Source: an uncultured Lachnospiraceae bacterium (GTDB taxonomy: Bacteria > Bacillota > Clostridia > Lachnospirales > Lachnospiraceae). Taken from it: a DNA stretch of 64,000 bases. A program made the position numbers and the translations under genes. Below are positions 18,901 to 25,832 of the stretch, piece after piece; the stretch's first letter is position 1, and every line of letters begins with the position of its first letter. The notes beneath the pieces are model-generated. The model saw nothing but the letters and a program-made list of their open reading frames with translations. It had not been told where the DNA came from and did not search any database. The DNA lies in NCBI GenBank assembly GCA_947382415.1, contig CANCYO010000003.1, positions 62,001 to 126,000 on the forward strand, in the 5' to 3' direction.

Positions 18901-18994
18901 CATCATCCCAATTCCCGGCAGCGTCCTCAAAATCCTCCCAGTTTTCATCATTATCTCTATATTTATCAAAAAACTTTTTCATTCTCTTTGGCAT
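15908..18994 (-). CDS. Large GH25 muramidase with acidic tail, Ig-like and wall-binding repeats
   Basis: About 1028 residues. Residues 11-190 are extremely rich in Glu, Asp and Tyr and contain five tandem 14-15-residue units such as YYAEDDQPYYEDEE. A membrane segment follows at 203-225. The outer part has the same beta domain as the smaller muramidase (KDLKIKFVNKSSD), several bacterial Ig-like (Big_2) domains (VTAISPGTATITC, ITAVGAGEATVTV, VKGVKAGTATITV), a choline-binding-like repeat (WQTIDGKVYFFDASGKKV) and a GH25 domain at 829-1028 with GIDVSKHNG and YPIFLDVEYSG. It is predicted to hydrolyse peptidoglycan while anchored. By topology the acidic tail is cytoplasmic, which is unusual. The ATG at 18994 has GGGAG 4 bases upstream; the extension to 19054 has none. 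Confidence 0.88.
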   Translation of the reverse strand: MPKRMKKFFDKYRDNDENWEDFEDAAGNWDDDSAEEFETFEDAEAEDYIAEEYVEDAEEAYEVQEYEAEEFETEEFETEPEEYYGESEDEAYYAEDGEYYAEDGQPYNAEDEGYYAEDDRPYNVEDEEYYAGDDRPYYEDEEYSVEDNQPYYEDGEYYAEDDQPYYEDEEFYAEDDDYGDYGGYGDEEEAQPFAWFFGMTAMDRVMLGAGVCALILAVVTGVVFLRSKTGASQTSAFGTVGTQLEDIEVIGDSGLLAVADATVGRQEAAKQVRQDQEQNDQQYEETDYNKAVTVALKTVSVQKDLKIKFVNKSSDKLIPNVPFAVTVTAPDGKSETWSDDDMDGIIYKKGITPGSYKIAVNALSGDKYTKYTLPADTRTAEVKKDIAYQKIDVSDEVKTESQVNVATEEQKKQEPEVESSLTDTVEWVESTAVTSTYIEVSRNNIADPGLQVKLGSFLRMAKEVTLNETSAKLKVGGRELKLKVSHSLEEVLYVSWGSSDYNVADVDVDGVVTAISPGTATITCVVGAAVVKDGETEEVEYEASCKVTVTDEEPFAGNVSVDAPFVELMVKEKETVQATPDGFEEGKKLSYSASSDDTKVATVKIDKKGKLTITAVGAGEATVTVVVNYADKPLDDPPAADISVTVEDMGSIRLDPSTATVDVGSTVTLEVLFHNISDTEIKAKSSDKEIATVEVDDESVIVKGVKAGTATITVTANDDDGEKVTATCAVTVQKHTDNEASTPLKDKNGNQLYVLENDNYRQAVCSDYYKDGVKFFKRGETKYTGWQTIDGKVYFFDASGKKVTGEQVIQGAKYTFDSDGALVTGSGTMGIDVSKHNGSIDWNAVKNSGVSYVIIRCGYRGYTQGSLIIDPKFEQNIKGATAAGLKVGVYFFSQAVDEVEAVEEASFVLDAVKGYRISYPIFLDVEYSGASGHKGRADNLGRAERTAVCRAFCATVSSGGYTAGIYANKTWLETMLDPGQLSAYKIWLAQYAASPTYGGRYDLWQYKSTGKVSGISGNVDMNLSYMGY
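18478..18700. repeat. Tandem 42/45-bp coding repeats of the acidic tail
   Basis: Five imperfect head-to-tail units (two of 45 and three of 42 bases) code the Tyr/Glu/Asp-rich 14-15-residue repeats of the large muramidase. Several differences are silent or conservative, pointing to selection on the acidic, tyrosine-rich character. All units keep the reading frame. Confidence 0.85.
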
Positions 18995-19021
18995 TTTCTC
19001 CCACAAGCTATAGTATATAGT

Positions 19022-19050
19022 ATTATAGCATCCCAAATTCTGCACTTCAA
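19022..19050 (-). promoter_or_regulatory. Promoter of the large GH25 gene
   Basis: On the minus strand TTGAAG (19050-19045) and TATAAT (19027-19022) are separated by 17 bases, a good vegetative sigma-A promoter, about 28 bases before the ATG at 18994. It may drive the whole rfb/exporter/GT2 block downstream. Confidence 0.75.
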
Positions 19051-19159
19051 GCAAATATGTCGTTTCTTCAAAATTTCTTAAATATTAAATATTCCTCAAA
19101 TTTCTTAAATCTGCTGGAATAATCTGGACTTTTTATTTCCAAAATAGTAATATGAACTC

Positions 19160-19165
19160 TATAAT
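19160..19165 (+). promoter_or_regulatory. Probable -10 element of the SGNH-like gene
   Basis: A perfect TATAAT lies 31 bases before the ATG at 19197. The -35 region 17 bases upstream (TTCCAA) is poor, so the promoter may be weak or activated. It is divergent from the promoter of the large GH25 gene. Confidence 0.45.
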
Positions 19166-19196
19166 ACACATAGCCTGCGGGCAGAAATGAGGATGT

Positions 19197-20165
19197 ATGC
19201 GCTTCAAACGATTTATCAATATACACACAATTCTTTTGCTTGTATTCGTTATCACTATATTTGGTCTGATCTACCGCTTTCTCAACTGGGGACAGAAAAT
19301 TGATCTGGGATCCATAGATTTCAGCGATCAGCAGGACAACCCGGACACAATGGACGTCATTCTTCCCGCTCTTGACGCCGAACATAATGTCATCACCGAC
19401 AGAGACGACACCACCACAATTGTCTGTTTCGGCAACGCCCCCTTTGCGGACGACCGGGATTCCAAGGATAATCTGGCCAATCTTATCGCCGAAAAAACAG
19501 GAGCTACCGTTTACAACTGCTCCATCGGCGGCAGTTATCTGGCTGCGGGCAATCCCACCATAGACCCCGACAGCTATCCTCTTGACTCCTATAATTTCTA
19601 TTGGCTCACCCATGTGGCAGTCAAGAACTCCGTCTATACCCGCTGCAACGATGCGGCGGTGGTTCTGGGCGACAAAGCGGCTCCTGAAGCCCCTGAGGTT
19701 TATGACACGCTCTGGAATCTGAATTTTGAAGATGTAGATGTGATCGCCATCATGTACGATGCCAGCGACTATCTGGACGGACATGAGATTTATAATATTG
19801 CAAATGAGACAGACATCCGGCAGTTCACCGGGAATCTGGAAGCCGGTATTGAGCTTCTGCAGAGTACCTATCCCTGGCTGCGGATCATCGTGATGTCGCC
19901 CACCTATGCTTACGCCTTGGACGAAAACGGAAAATATGTCAGCAGCGACCTCTACACCTACGGAGAAGACGTGCTTTCCACCTATGTCATCCGTCAGCAG
20001 ACCTCCTGCTTCAATCGGAGCGTTTCTTTTGTGGACAACCTCTATGGCACCATCACCGAGGACAATGCCAAAGACTATCTGACCGACCATCTGCATTTGA
20101 ATCAGGCGGGACGGGAACTGGTGGCAGATCGATTCGTGTACGCGCTTAATTACTATAACGAATAA
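19197..20165 (+). CDS. SGNH-hydrolase-like protein lacking the catalytic serine motif
   Basis: A 322-residue protein with one N-terminal membrane segment (about 8-28), so probably anchored and facing out. The fold order matches SGNH/GDSL hydrolases: IVCFGNAPFAD in the block I position, YNCSIGGSYLA in block II, VIAIMYDASDY in block III, and TDHLHLNQAGRELVADR with the D-x2-H of block V. Block I normally reads GDS; here it reads GNA, so the nucleophilic serine and the preceding Asp are absent. It is therefore perhaps a non-catalytic glycan-binding or scaffolding relative. The gene at 32677-33546 keeps GDSLMG and is an internal comparison. GAGG is 4 bases before the ATG. It is the only plus-strand gene inside the glycan locus. 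Confidence 0.8.
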   Translation: MRFKRFINIHTILLLVFVITIFGLIYRFLNWGQKIDLGSIDFSDQQDNPDTMDVILPALDAEHNVITDRDDTTTIVCFGNAPFADDRDSKDNLANLIAEKTGATVYNCSIGGSYLAAGNPTIDPDSYPLDSYNFYWLTHVAVKNSVYTRCNDAAVVLGDKAAPEAPEVYDTLWNLNFEDVDVIAIMYDASDYLDGHEIYNIANETDIRQFTGNLEAGIELLQSTYPWLRIIVMSPTYAYALDENGKYVSSDLYTYGEDVLSTYVIRQQTSCFNRSVSFVDNLYGTITEDNAKDYLTDHLHLNQAGRELVADRFVYALNYYNE

Positions 20166-20199
20166 TCAGGCAAAGGATTGATCAAGAACTGAGACGCAC

Positions 20200-20973
20200 T
20201 CATATACCGGGGGCAAAGTATTCATCCCGGTATATGATATATCCGTCCGTCTCCTGAAATTTCTCATATCCCGAATTCTGCAAATCTCCTGTCACCGTTT
20301 TATCACCCGGAAGAATAATGTAAACACATCCCTCCCGTCTCGCAAGGGCTCCCAGCGCATCCGCCTCTATGCTCTCTGCTTCCATGGCATCGCACAACTC
20401 ATTCTGCACGGCCCACTCATTCCAGCTCTCCACCAGAACCTCGCGCCCGTAGGGCATACAGACCACCGGCGAATACTGCCGCACATACTGAACCATATCC
20501 AGCGGAAAGACCGCCATAACTTCTCTGCCCGGCACCTCGATGGCATCGCAGATATGCACCACACTGTCCGGCATGTGATACAGATTCTCCGCTTCCGTAA
20601 AAACAGGATTTGCATAAATACAACTGCCGGAAGCCATGGCCACAAGCATGGCCGAAACCGCAAACACAGCTTGCTTTTTCCCTGTCAGTTTTCCGCAGAT
20701 GCACACGCAGGAATAAGCAATGGACGCCGTCATGGGCAGAAGCCACAGCATTCTGTAATAGATATCATCCCCCACAAACCGCGTCATCAGAGCCGTAAAC
20801 AACGGATTGAAAAACAGTAGCAAAAGTATAACGGGTACATACACAAAGAGAATGCGCACAACTTTCCGCTCTTCTTTTAAAAACAGATATATCAGGGAAA
20901 ACAGATACCAGATGACGATCAGGCCTGTCCCCATATATTCACGAAATAATACGATCGCATGATTTGTCTCCAT
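20200..20973 (-). CDS. Integral membrane protein with outer C-terminal domain
   Basis: This 257-residue protein has about four membrane segments in the first 130 residues (GTGLIVIWYLFSLIYLFL, ILFVYVPVILLLLFF, MLWLLPMTASIAYSCVCICG, and one near 118) and then a soluble domain of about 125 residues predicted outside. I do not recognise a named family or catalytic motif. The soluble part resembles the C-terminal domains of other polytopic proteins in this locus, ending in TDGYIIYRDEYF. GGA 7 bases before the ATG supports a genuine start. It was probably once next to the DUF6077-like gene at 22689-23792; the DUF4062 island lies between them. It may be the second half of a divided protein or a co-operonic partner. 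Confidence 0.7.
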   Translation of the reverse strand: METNHAIVLFREYMGTGLIVIWYLFSLIYLFLKEERKVVRILFVYVPVILLLLFFNPLFTALMTRFVGDDIYYRMLWLLPMTASIAYSCVCICGKLTGKKQAVFAVSAMLVAMASGSCIYANPVFTEAENLYHMPDSVVHICDAIEVPGREVMAVFPLDMVQYVRQYSPVVCMPYGREVLVESWNEWAVQNELCDAMEAESIEADALGALARREGCVYIILPGDKTVTGDLQNSGYEKFQETDGYIIYRDEYFAPGI

Positions 20974-21006
20974 CGGTTTCCTTCACCTTCCTTCCCCTGT
21001 CTCTTA

Positions 21007-21438
21007 TTACTTTTTATCGGCATCATTGCTCCCGTTTTGCTGCAGGTAAAACATGGCTGTCTGTCCTACATCCTGATGTGTAATCTTCATGCACGGGCTT
21101 TTTCATCCTTTACCTGCAATAATATTGTATAATGAGACCACGACAGCAATCCCTGAGATTTTCCAGACACTGTCTGGAAAATCTCAGGATAAGTTTTATA
21201 GGATGAATAAAAACTATATAAATTAGATTTTGTAAATCCTTTCCCATACTCTGCGGACAATTCTGTACCCAAGGAGCCAGTTTCTCTGCACAAGAGTGGT
21301 ATTTACCGCATGATATGCCGCTTTTTGTGAAGTTTCAATAATCCCACGCATATCATTTAAAATATCATCTGATTTTACAAAGTCATTCATAGAATTATTC
21401 TGACCAATATTCATCGGTCTATTCTTCATAATACTCAA
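21007..21438 (-). pseudogene. Decayed DUF1016/YhcG-type nuclease gene
   Basis: Three fragments in different frames together follow the DUF1016 (YhcG, PD-(D/E)XK nuclease) family. The first (from 21438) has SQKAAYHAVNTTLVQRNWLL, the N-terminal helical motif. A frameshift near 21260-21290 leads to AEYGKGFTKSNLYSFY and LLSWSHYTILLQVKDEKARA, ending at 21087. Overlapping this stop is a short remnant, MKITHQDVGQTAMFY, matching the nuclease-domain motif K-x-THQDVGQ; the stretch normally between them is deleted. The gene cannot give the roughly 340-residue family protein. YhcG proteins often travel with mobile or restriction-associated DNA, so this is probably debris of an acquired island. Confidence 0.75.
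21152..21188. repeat. Perfect 17-bp inverted repeat inside the DUF1016 pseudogene
   Basis: CCTGAGATTTTCCAGAC and its exact complement are separated by 3 bases. The sequence codes EIFQTVSGKSQ, a conserved stretch of the DUF1016 family, so part of the symmetry may simply follow from the codons used. There is no T-run on either side typical of a terminator. Confidence 0.8.
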
Positions 21439-21478
21439 CTCCTTGTAATCAGAATCCAGGTTTACAAGCCCAACTTTC

Positions 21479-22459
21479 TCACTGCTTCCGTTTTTCTGTC
21501 ATACCTTTAAATTCCAGCATGGCATAAAAGGAAGAACCCAATTTTGTGATATGGATTCTCTGAGCATTCGTATCAAACAATTTCACTCTTTCCATAAATC
21601 CAAATGCATAATAATATGGTGCAATATGATGAAAAATATATGCTTCATAGACCGAACTATCCCGGCAGTCTGTCACGCCGGTGACAAAAGTATCATGATA
21701 TAAAATCAGGAACTCAAGCGCGCTGATCGTACAATCTTCGCCTTCTTTCGTAAATCGGGCCGGCACTTCAAATTTTTTATTATGAAATAATTCCGCCAAT
21801 TCATCAAAAGTATAATTACCGAATTGCTCTTTCGCTTTTGCGTTTAATTCTCTCTGAAGCTCCTGTATCTGCGTGTTCAGCAAATTGTTTTCCTTCAACA
21901 AATCCGCATTGTCCCTCAGCAGTTGAATGGTATCATTCTCATTACTGTTACGCACCCAACCGACAAGATCATATTGATTCATAAAATCGTTAAGCGTCGA
22001 ATGAATACTGATCTTGATATCTTTACAGTCATCAACCTCCCTGATGATCTTTGACATGACCAGCGTTTTAAAAGACTGGTATTTTTCAGGAGCATCATGT
22101 TCTATGGTTTCCTCTAAGCCAAGAGCAATTATTTTCTTTTTCAAAAACTCCTGACTCAACACAACTGCAAATACCGGAATCCCTTTTTCCAAAGCATATT
22201 CATACTCAAGCTGTGTGTAGCTTTTACCGACATCAGCGGCAACAGAACCATAACGCCCACCAAGAATCAGCATATATACATCAGACTCGTCAATCCATTT
22301 ATATATAGTCTTTAATTGAGATTCATTTCCGGCCTTAAACAATTCCATGCCTGCCGGAATATGACCTGCGTCCAGTATGGCCTCTACCGCGGCCTGACGC
22401 TCTTCCATGAGATCTTTATAAGTAGACGAGACGAAAACCTGTAATTTTTTATTCATCAT
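21479..22459 (-). CDS. DUF4062-domain protein
   Basis: This 326-residue protein opens with a DUF4062 domain (about residues 5-95): KLQVFVSSTYKDLMEERQAA, then GMELFKAG, IDESDVYMLILGGRYGS and SYTQLEYEYALEKGIPVFAVV. This fold is TIR/SLOG-like and is common in signalling and defence proteins, where it may bind nucleotides. A coiled coil follows at about 180-210 (LLKENNLLNTQIQELQRELN) and an unassigned C-terminal alpha domain. No membrane segment is seen. Base composition looks more AT-rich than the glycan genes around it. It sits beside a decayed YhcG gene and between two membrane-protein genes that probably belong together, so horizontal acquisition is likely. Function is unknown; a defence or stress-signalling role is a guess. 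Confidence 0.8.
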   Translation of the reverse strand: MMNKKLQVFVSSTYKDLMEERQAAVEAILDAGHIPAGMELFKAGNESQLKTIYKWIDESDVYMLILGGRYGSVAADVGKSYTQLEYEYALEKGIPVFAVVLSQEFLKKKIIALGLEETIEHDAPEKYQSFKTLVMSKIIREVDDCKDIKISIHSTLNDFMNQYDLVGWVRNSNENDTIQLLRDNADLLKENNLLNTQIQELQRELNAKAKEQFGNYTFDELAELFHNKKFEVPARFTKEGEDCTISALEFLILYHDTFVTGVTDCRDSSVYEAYIFHHIAPYYYAFGFMERVKLFDTNAQRIHITKLGSSFYAMLEFKGMTEKRKQ

Positions 22460-22688
22460 CAGCCGCCTTTCATAAATTTCATTGGTTTATAAAATGATCC
22501 GGCTTCCGTTCTTTCGCGATCCAACTCTGCCCCGAACGCCTTTTGCTGTCAGATTGTCTGCAATTGTTTTTATATACTTTCTCCGTTAATGTCAGTTTTT
22601 CAGAGCATTGGAGAATTGTTTTTTAGGTAGTTTTTGGGGTAGTTTTTCCCTGGGATTCACTGCACATTATATGTCATTTCAGTTTTCT

Positions 22689-23792
22689 CTACATCAGCAT
22701 ATAGATCAGCGCATAGCACACACAGGGCGCACAACATAACGCCAGCGGTACCAGCACCTTCCACCTTCTATAACTCACCGCCGCGCACAGTCCTGTCACC
22801 GCCATAAGCATACAGAGCAGAAACGCACCCATGGTACTGCACAGGCATCCCGCAAGAATCGTACAGCACAGCAAAATCCAATTACCCGTTCCAAATTTCT
22901 GATTTTCCTGCAGACGCTCCAGCAACGTAAACAGCAATAAAAACAGCATGGGCAGCACAATGCTCCCCAGCGCGGATTTCCCCTGTCTGCTCCTTGCGAT
23001 CATAAAGTTTTCCACCGTATAATAAGAATAATCCCCGAAGATCACCAGCAGCTCCGTAAAGATCAAAAACAGCGGCAAAAGCCGTTCCTTCTTTGCAAAC
23101 AGTTTTTTCCCCAGCAGATAAAATAACCCATAGGTCATGGGAATCAGAAGCAGCGGCACAGCCACATGCGCCACGCTGACCGCCCGCACACCGCTGACTC
23201 TGGCCAAAAATGCAATCCAGACGGGAAACGGCGCAAGCCCATGACGGATATCCACCTCGGTAGTGCCTCCGGTATAGGGCAGCTTCTGATACATGGTCTC
23301 CGCATTTTCCGTAATGGTGGACACAGCCACATAATAGGCATCGTCTCCGTCCCTGTAAGAAAGCCGCACAGCCTGCACCAACTGCAGCAAAAGCAGCGCC
23401 GCAAACACAAGCCAAAGCCACATTTTCTTCTTTACAAAAGGACTTTCAGCTCCCATGGGCACGAGATTTCCCCGACTCCTCTGCCTCCCCTGCCTCCTTG
23501 CCGGCACAACAGCCAATACCACTCCACAGACCGCAAGCAGAGCAGCGACAGAACCAAACAATTTCACCACAAGATTAAACTCCTGCTCCAGAAGCACAAG
23601 CGGCACACAGATCAACTGAAAAACTCCCCACAAAAGCATCTGTCCGCTCACCCAGAAAAAAAGCAGCGTATTCATGCCGTTCTTTTTTTCCGTCCCCGGG
23701 GCCGGACGAAAACAAGCCCCCGCCGCTGTGGGAACAGCCCACATCCAGAACGCCAATATCATTATTTGAACCATCCACGGAAAATTTCGCAT
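22689..23792 (-). CDS. Polytopic membrane protein, DUF6077-like
   Basis: A 367-residue protein with eight to ten hydrophobic segments. In the first large loop is DGDDAYYVAVSTITENAETM followed by LPYTGGTTEVDIRHGLAPFP, a pattern I associate with DUF6077-type membrane proteins. An acidic DD motif in an outer loop fits GT-C-like glycosyltransferases using lipid-linked sugars. The protein ends abruptly after a membrane segment (YALIYMLM), and the gene at 20200-20973 on the far side of the DUF4062 island could be its missing C-terminal half or a neighbour. GGAG lies 7 bases before the ATG at 23792. Confidence 0.72.
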   Translation of the reverse strand: MRNFPWMVQIMILAFWMWAVPTAAGACFRPAPGTEKKNGMNTLLFFWVSGQMLLWGVFQLICVPLVLLEQEFNLVVKLFGSVAALLAVCGVVLAVVPARRQGRQRSRGNLVPMGAESPFVKKKMWLWLVFAALLLLQLVQAVRLSYRDGDDAYYVAVSTITENAETMYQKLPYTGGTTEVDIRHGLAPFPVWIAFLARVSGVRAVSVAHVAVPLLLIPMTYGLFYLLGKKLFAKKERLLPLFLIFTELLVIFGDYSYYTVENFMIARSRQGKSALGSIVLPMLFLLLFTLLERLQENQKFGTGNWILLCCTILAGCLCSTMGAFLLCMLMAVTGLCAAVSYRRWKVLVPLALCCAPCVCYALIYMLM

Positions 23793-23832
23793 ATTACTTC
23801 TCCAACAACTCTGTTGTTCTCACGATTGTATT

Positions 23833-23896
23833 ATTTCTCGATTCCACTATTTCTCGGTTCCACCATTTCTCGGTTCCACCATTACTCAAGTCCACT
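23833..23896. repeat. 16-bp tandem repeat, four copies
   Basis: Four head-to-tail copies of a 16-base unit (consensus ATTTCTCGGTTCCACC, last copy degenerate) occupy the intergenic gap between two membrane-protein genes. The unit is not a multiple of three and lies outside coding sequence. Copy number may vary between strains. Confidence 0.88.
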
Positions 23897-23901
23897 GATC
23901 A

Positions 23902-25806
23902 TCAATCGTCAGAAACCACGCCAAACCGCAGCACCGTATCTCCATAAGGCTCCCCATTCTCCTGAAGAACTTCCATACAGTACATGCCATATTTTTCTTC
24001 CAGAATCCTGTTTACCTGCTCCCGGTCCTTACCATGCTTTAAAAGAACCACTACCTCAGCAGAATCAAACCTGCAATCCTGCCTGTCTGCAAGCTCCTCC
24101 CCGGTCACCAGCAGCGTCCTGTCATAACAGGCAAATTCCAGCAGATTTTCATAATAACCCACACCTTCATAGACGCAGATACAGGGGTATTTGGCATAAT
24201 CCTTCGCAATCTCCAACTGCCTGTCATACCCCTGATACAGATAAGAATCCTGATAGCGCAGAGGATCCCACAGTTGGCATCCCACAGTCACAAGCACCAT
24301 CAGGAAACCGACGATCCGCAAGGCCCTGTCCTTCCCCGATTCCGCACTCAGACACGCAATCCCTATTCTGCATACCGCAAGCACCAGAGCAAGCGCCAGA
24401 AACGGAAACAGCGGCATCACATAGCGATCCACCAGATAAGGCGACATTCTGGCTGCCAGCAGGAAATAACCAAGCACTGGGATGCACAGCAGACACCACA
24501 CCGCAGTTTCCCCCGTTACGGATCCTCTTTCCTGCTCCACACGCTCAGCGGTTCCGGCACCTCTGACGTTCCCAGTGTTCCCGGCGTTTCCAGCGATTCC
24601 GGCATCCCCGGTACTCCCATCCTTCCCGCTCCTCTCCTTGTTCCGTCCTCTCCATGTTCTCCACACAAGCGCTGCGGCACAGCAAAACATAAAGAGCACA
24701 CTCACCAGCACAAATCCCACACCCAGACGCGCAAAAACAATCCGCAGGAATTCCGCCAGACGGCTCCCGTAACCCGCAAAACCCGAGGACAACGCCCCGA
24801 GAGCCTCCACGCCTCTGCCGCTCTGAAACACATCCGCAATACTGAACGGAAACACCAGCACACCAATCACTGCCGCTGTCACCATGGAACGGATATACCG
24901 CCACAATTCCCGCAGCCGCCTCTGTCTCCACAGAATCACTGCCGTCACCGCAGCCAGCGTCAGACAATAAAACAGGAAAAAATACTGTGTCCAGAATCCC
25001 AGCGCCGTCACCAGGATCAGAAGCTTATTGTTCCCGTCGAATCCCCTGCCGCCCAGTCTTTCAAAACAGAGCTTACTCAGATGAATGTCAAACAGGGCCA
25101 CACAAAAAAGCGCTACCATAGCATACATCCGTATCAAAAGCACAGTAGACATCGCGCCTGCGGACAAAGCATAAATCACTGCCGCCCAGATTCCCACACG
25201 CCGGCTATGCTGTTCACAGCCTGTCAAAGTCATAAACTGCCTGCCCAGACGCATCAAAAGCATCATCATGACCAGCACACACACCAGATTGATACCGCAT
25301 CCCATGAGAGGCGTCAGCCGCCCCCGAAACAGAGAGGACACCGTGTGCAGCGCCATAAAATGCAGCGGCGGATGATTGTCGTCCTTGACATTAAAATACA
25401 CAGACAGGTAATTGAACCCATCCTTCTCTCCCACCGTGATATAATCCCGAAAAGTCTGTCCGGATATCCATACCGGTTCCTCAAACACCTCCGCCTGATA
25501 GGACAACAGCTTACTCGTCCCGCGGTTTTGTAGTACGTCCTTCACCGTGTCCACAATTCGGGCAAACGTATCCCCAAAATCATCGCCCCGCAGTTCCTCC
25601 TCCACAAATCTGGCAAGCCGCCCCTGAGGCTGCGTCGGCACGATCCATGGATTAAACTCTGCGTTTGCAAGCTCAAAACTCAACAACTCGTCCATGTGAT
25701 AGCCCTGCTTCGCGTCAATATCGCCAAGCAACAGAGCGGCACACACCGCCAACGCCACAATCTCCGGGAGATACACGAATATTTTCATTACTATATCCGA
25801 TAACAT
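23902..25806 (-). CDS. GT-C-type polytopic glycosyltransferase, PMT/GT39-like
   Basis: About 634 residues with ten or more membrane segments. After the first segment comes GDIDAKQGYHMDELLSFELAN, an acidic loop at the usual GT-C catalytic site, and later DDNHPPLHFMALH, the D-x2-HPP motif of PMT/ArnT-like enzymes. These transfer a sugar from a polyprenyl-phosphate donor outside the membrane. A low-complexity Gly/Asn stretch (about residues 400-440) fills one loop. The start is uncertain: ATG at 25806 has no clear ribosome binding site, ATG at 25788 is alternative, and a TTG at 25836 overlaps the upstream stop (TTGA) with GAGGTG 11 bases before it. A reading-frame extension to 26085 lies inside the upstream gene and is rejected. 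Confidence 0.78.
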   Translation of the reverse strand: MLSDIVMKIFVYLPEIVALAVCAALLLGDIDAKQGYHMDELLSFELANAEFNPWIVPTQPQGRLARFVEEELRGDDFGDTFARIVDTVKDVLQNRGTSKLLSYQAEVFEEPVWISGQTFRDYITVGEKDGFNYLSVYFNVKDDNHPPLHFMALHTVSSLFRGRLTPLMGCGINLVCVLVMMMLLMRLGRQFMTLTGCEQHSRRVGIWAAVIYALSAGAMSTVLLIRMYAMVALFCVALFDIHLSKLCFERLGGRGFDGNNKLLILVTALGFWTQYFFLFYCLTLAAVTAVILWRQRRLRELWRYIRSMVTAAVIGVLVFPFSIADVFQSGRGVEALGALSSGFAGYGSRLAEFLRIVFARLGVGFVLVSVLFMFCCAAALVWRTWRGRNKERSGKDGSTGDAGIAGNAGNTGNVRGAGTAERVEQERGSVTGETAVWCLLCIPVLGYFLLAARMSPYLVDRYVMPLFPFLALALVLAVCRIGIACLSAESGKDRALRIVGFLMVLVTVGCQLWDPLRYQDSYLYQGYDRQLEIAKDYAKYPCICVYEGVGYYENLLEFACYDRTLLVTGEELADRQDCRFDSAEVVVLLKHGKDREQVNRILEEKYGMYCMEVLQENGEPYGDTVLRFGVVSDD

Positions 25807-25832
25807 TTTTGAGATTGATTTTCTAAATGATT

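Noticed and set aside
17537..19081. 514-codon plus-strand reading frame antisense to the large GH25 gene
   Set aside because: It is the shadow of a strongly biased acidic repeat gene; its product is a run of Ile, Leu and Arg without any domain, and no ribosome binding site precedes it.
19068..20096. 342-codon minus-strand frame opposite the SGNH-like gene
   Set aside because: The plus strand has clear SGNH motifs, a promoter and a ribosome binding site; the antisense product matches nothing known to me.
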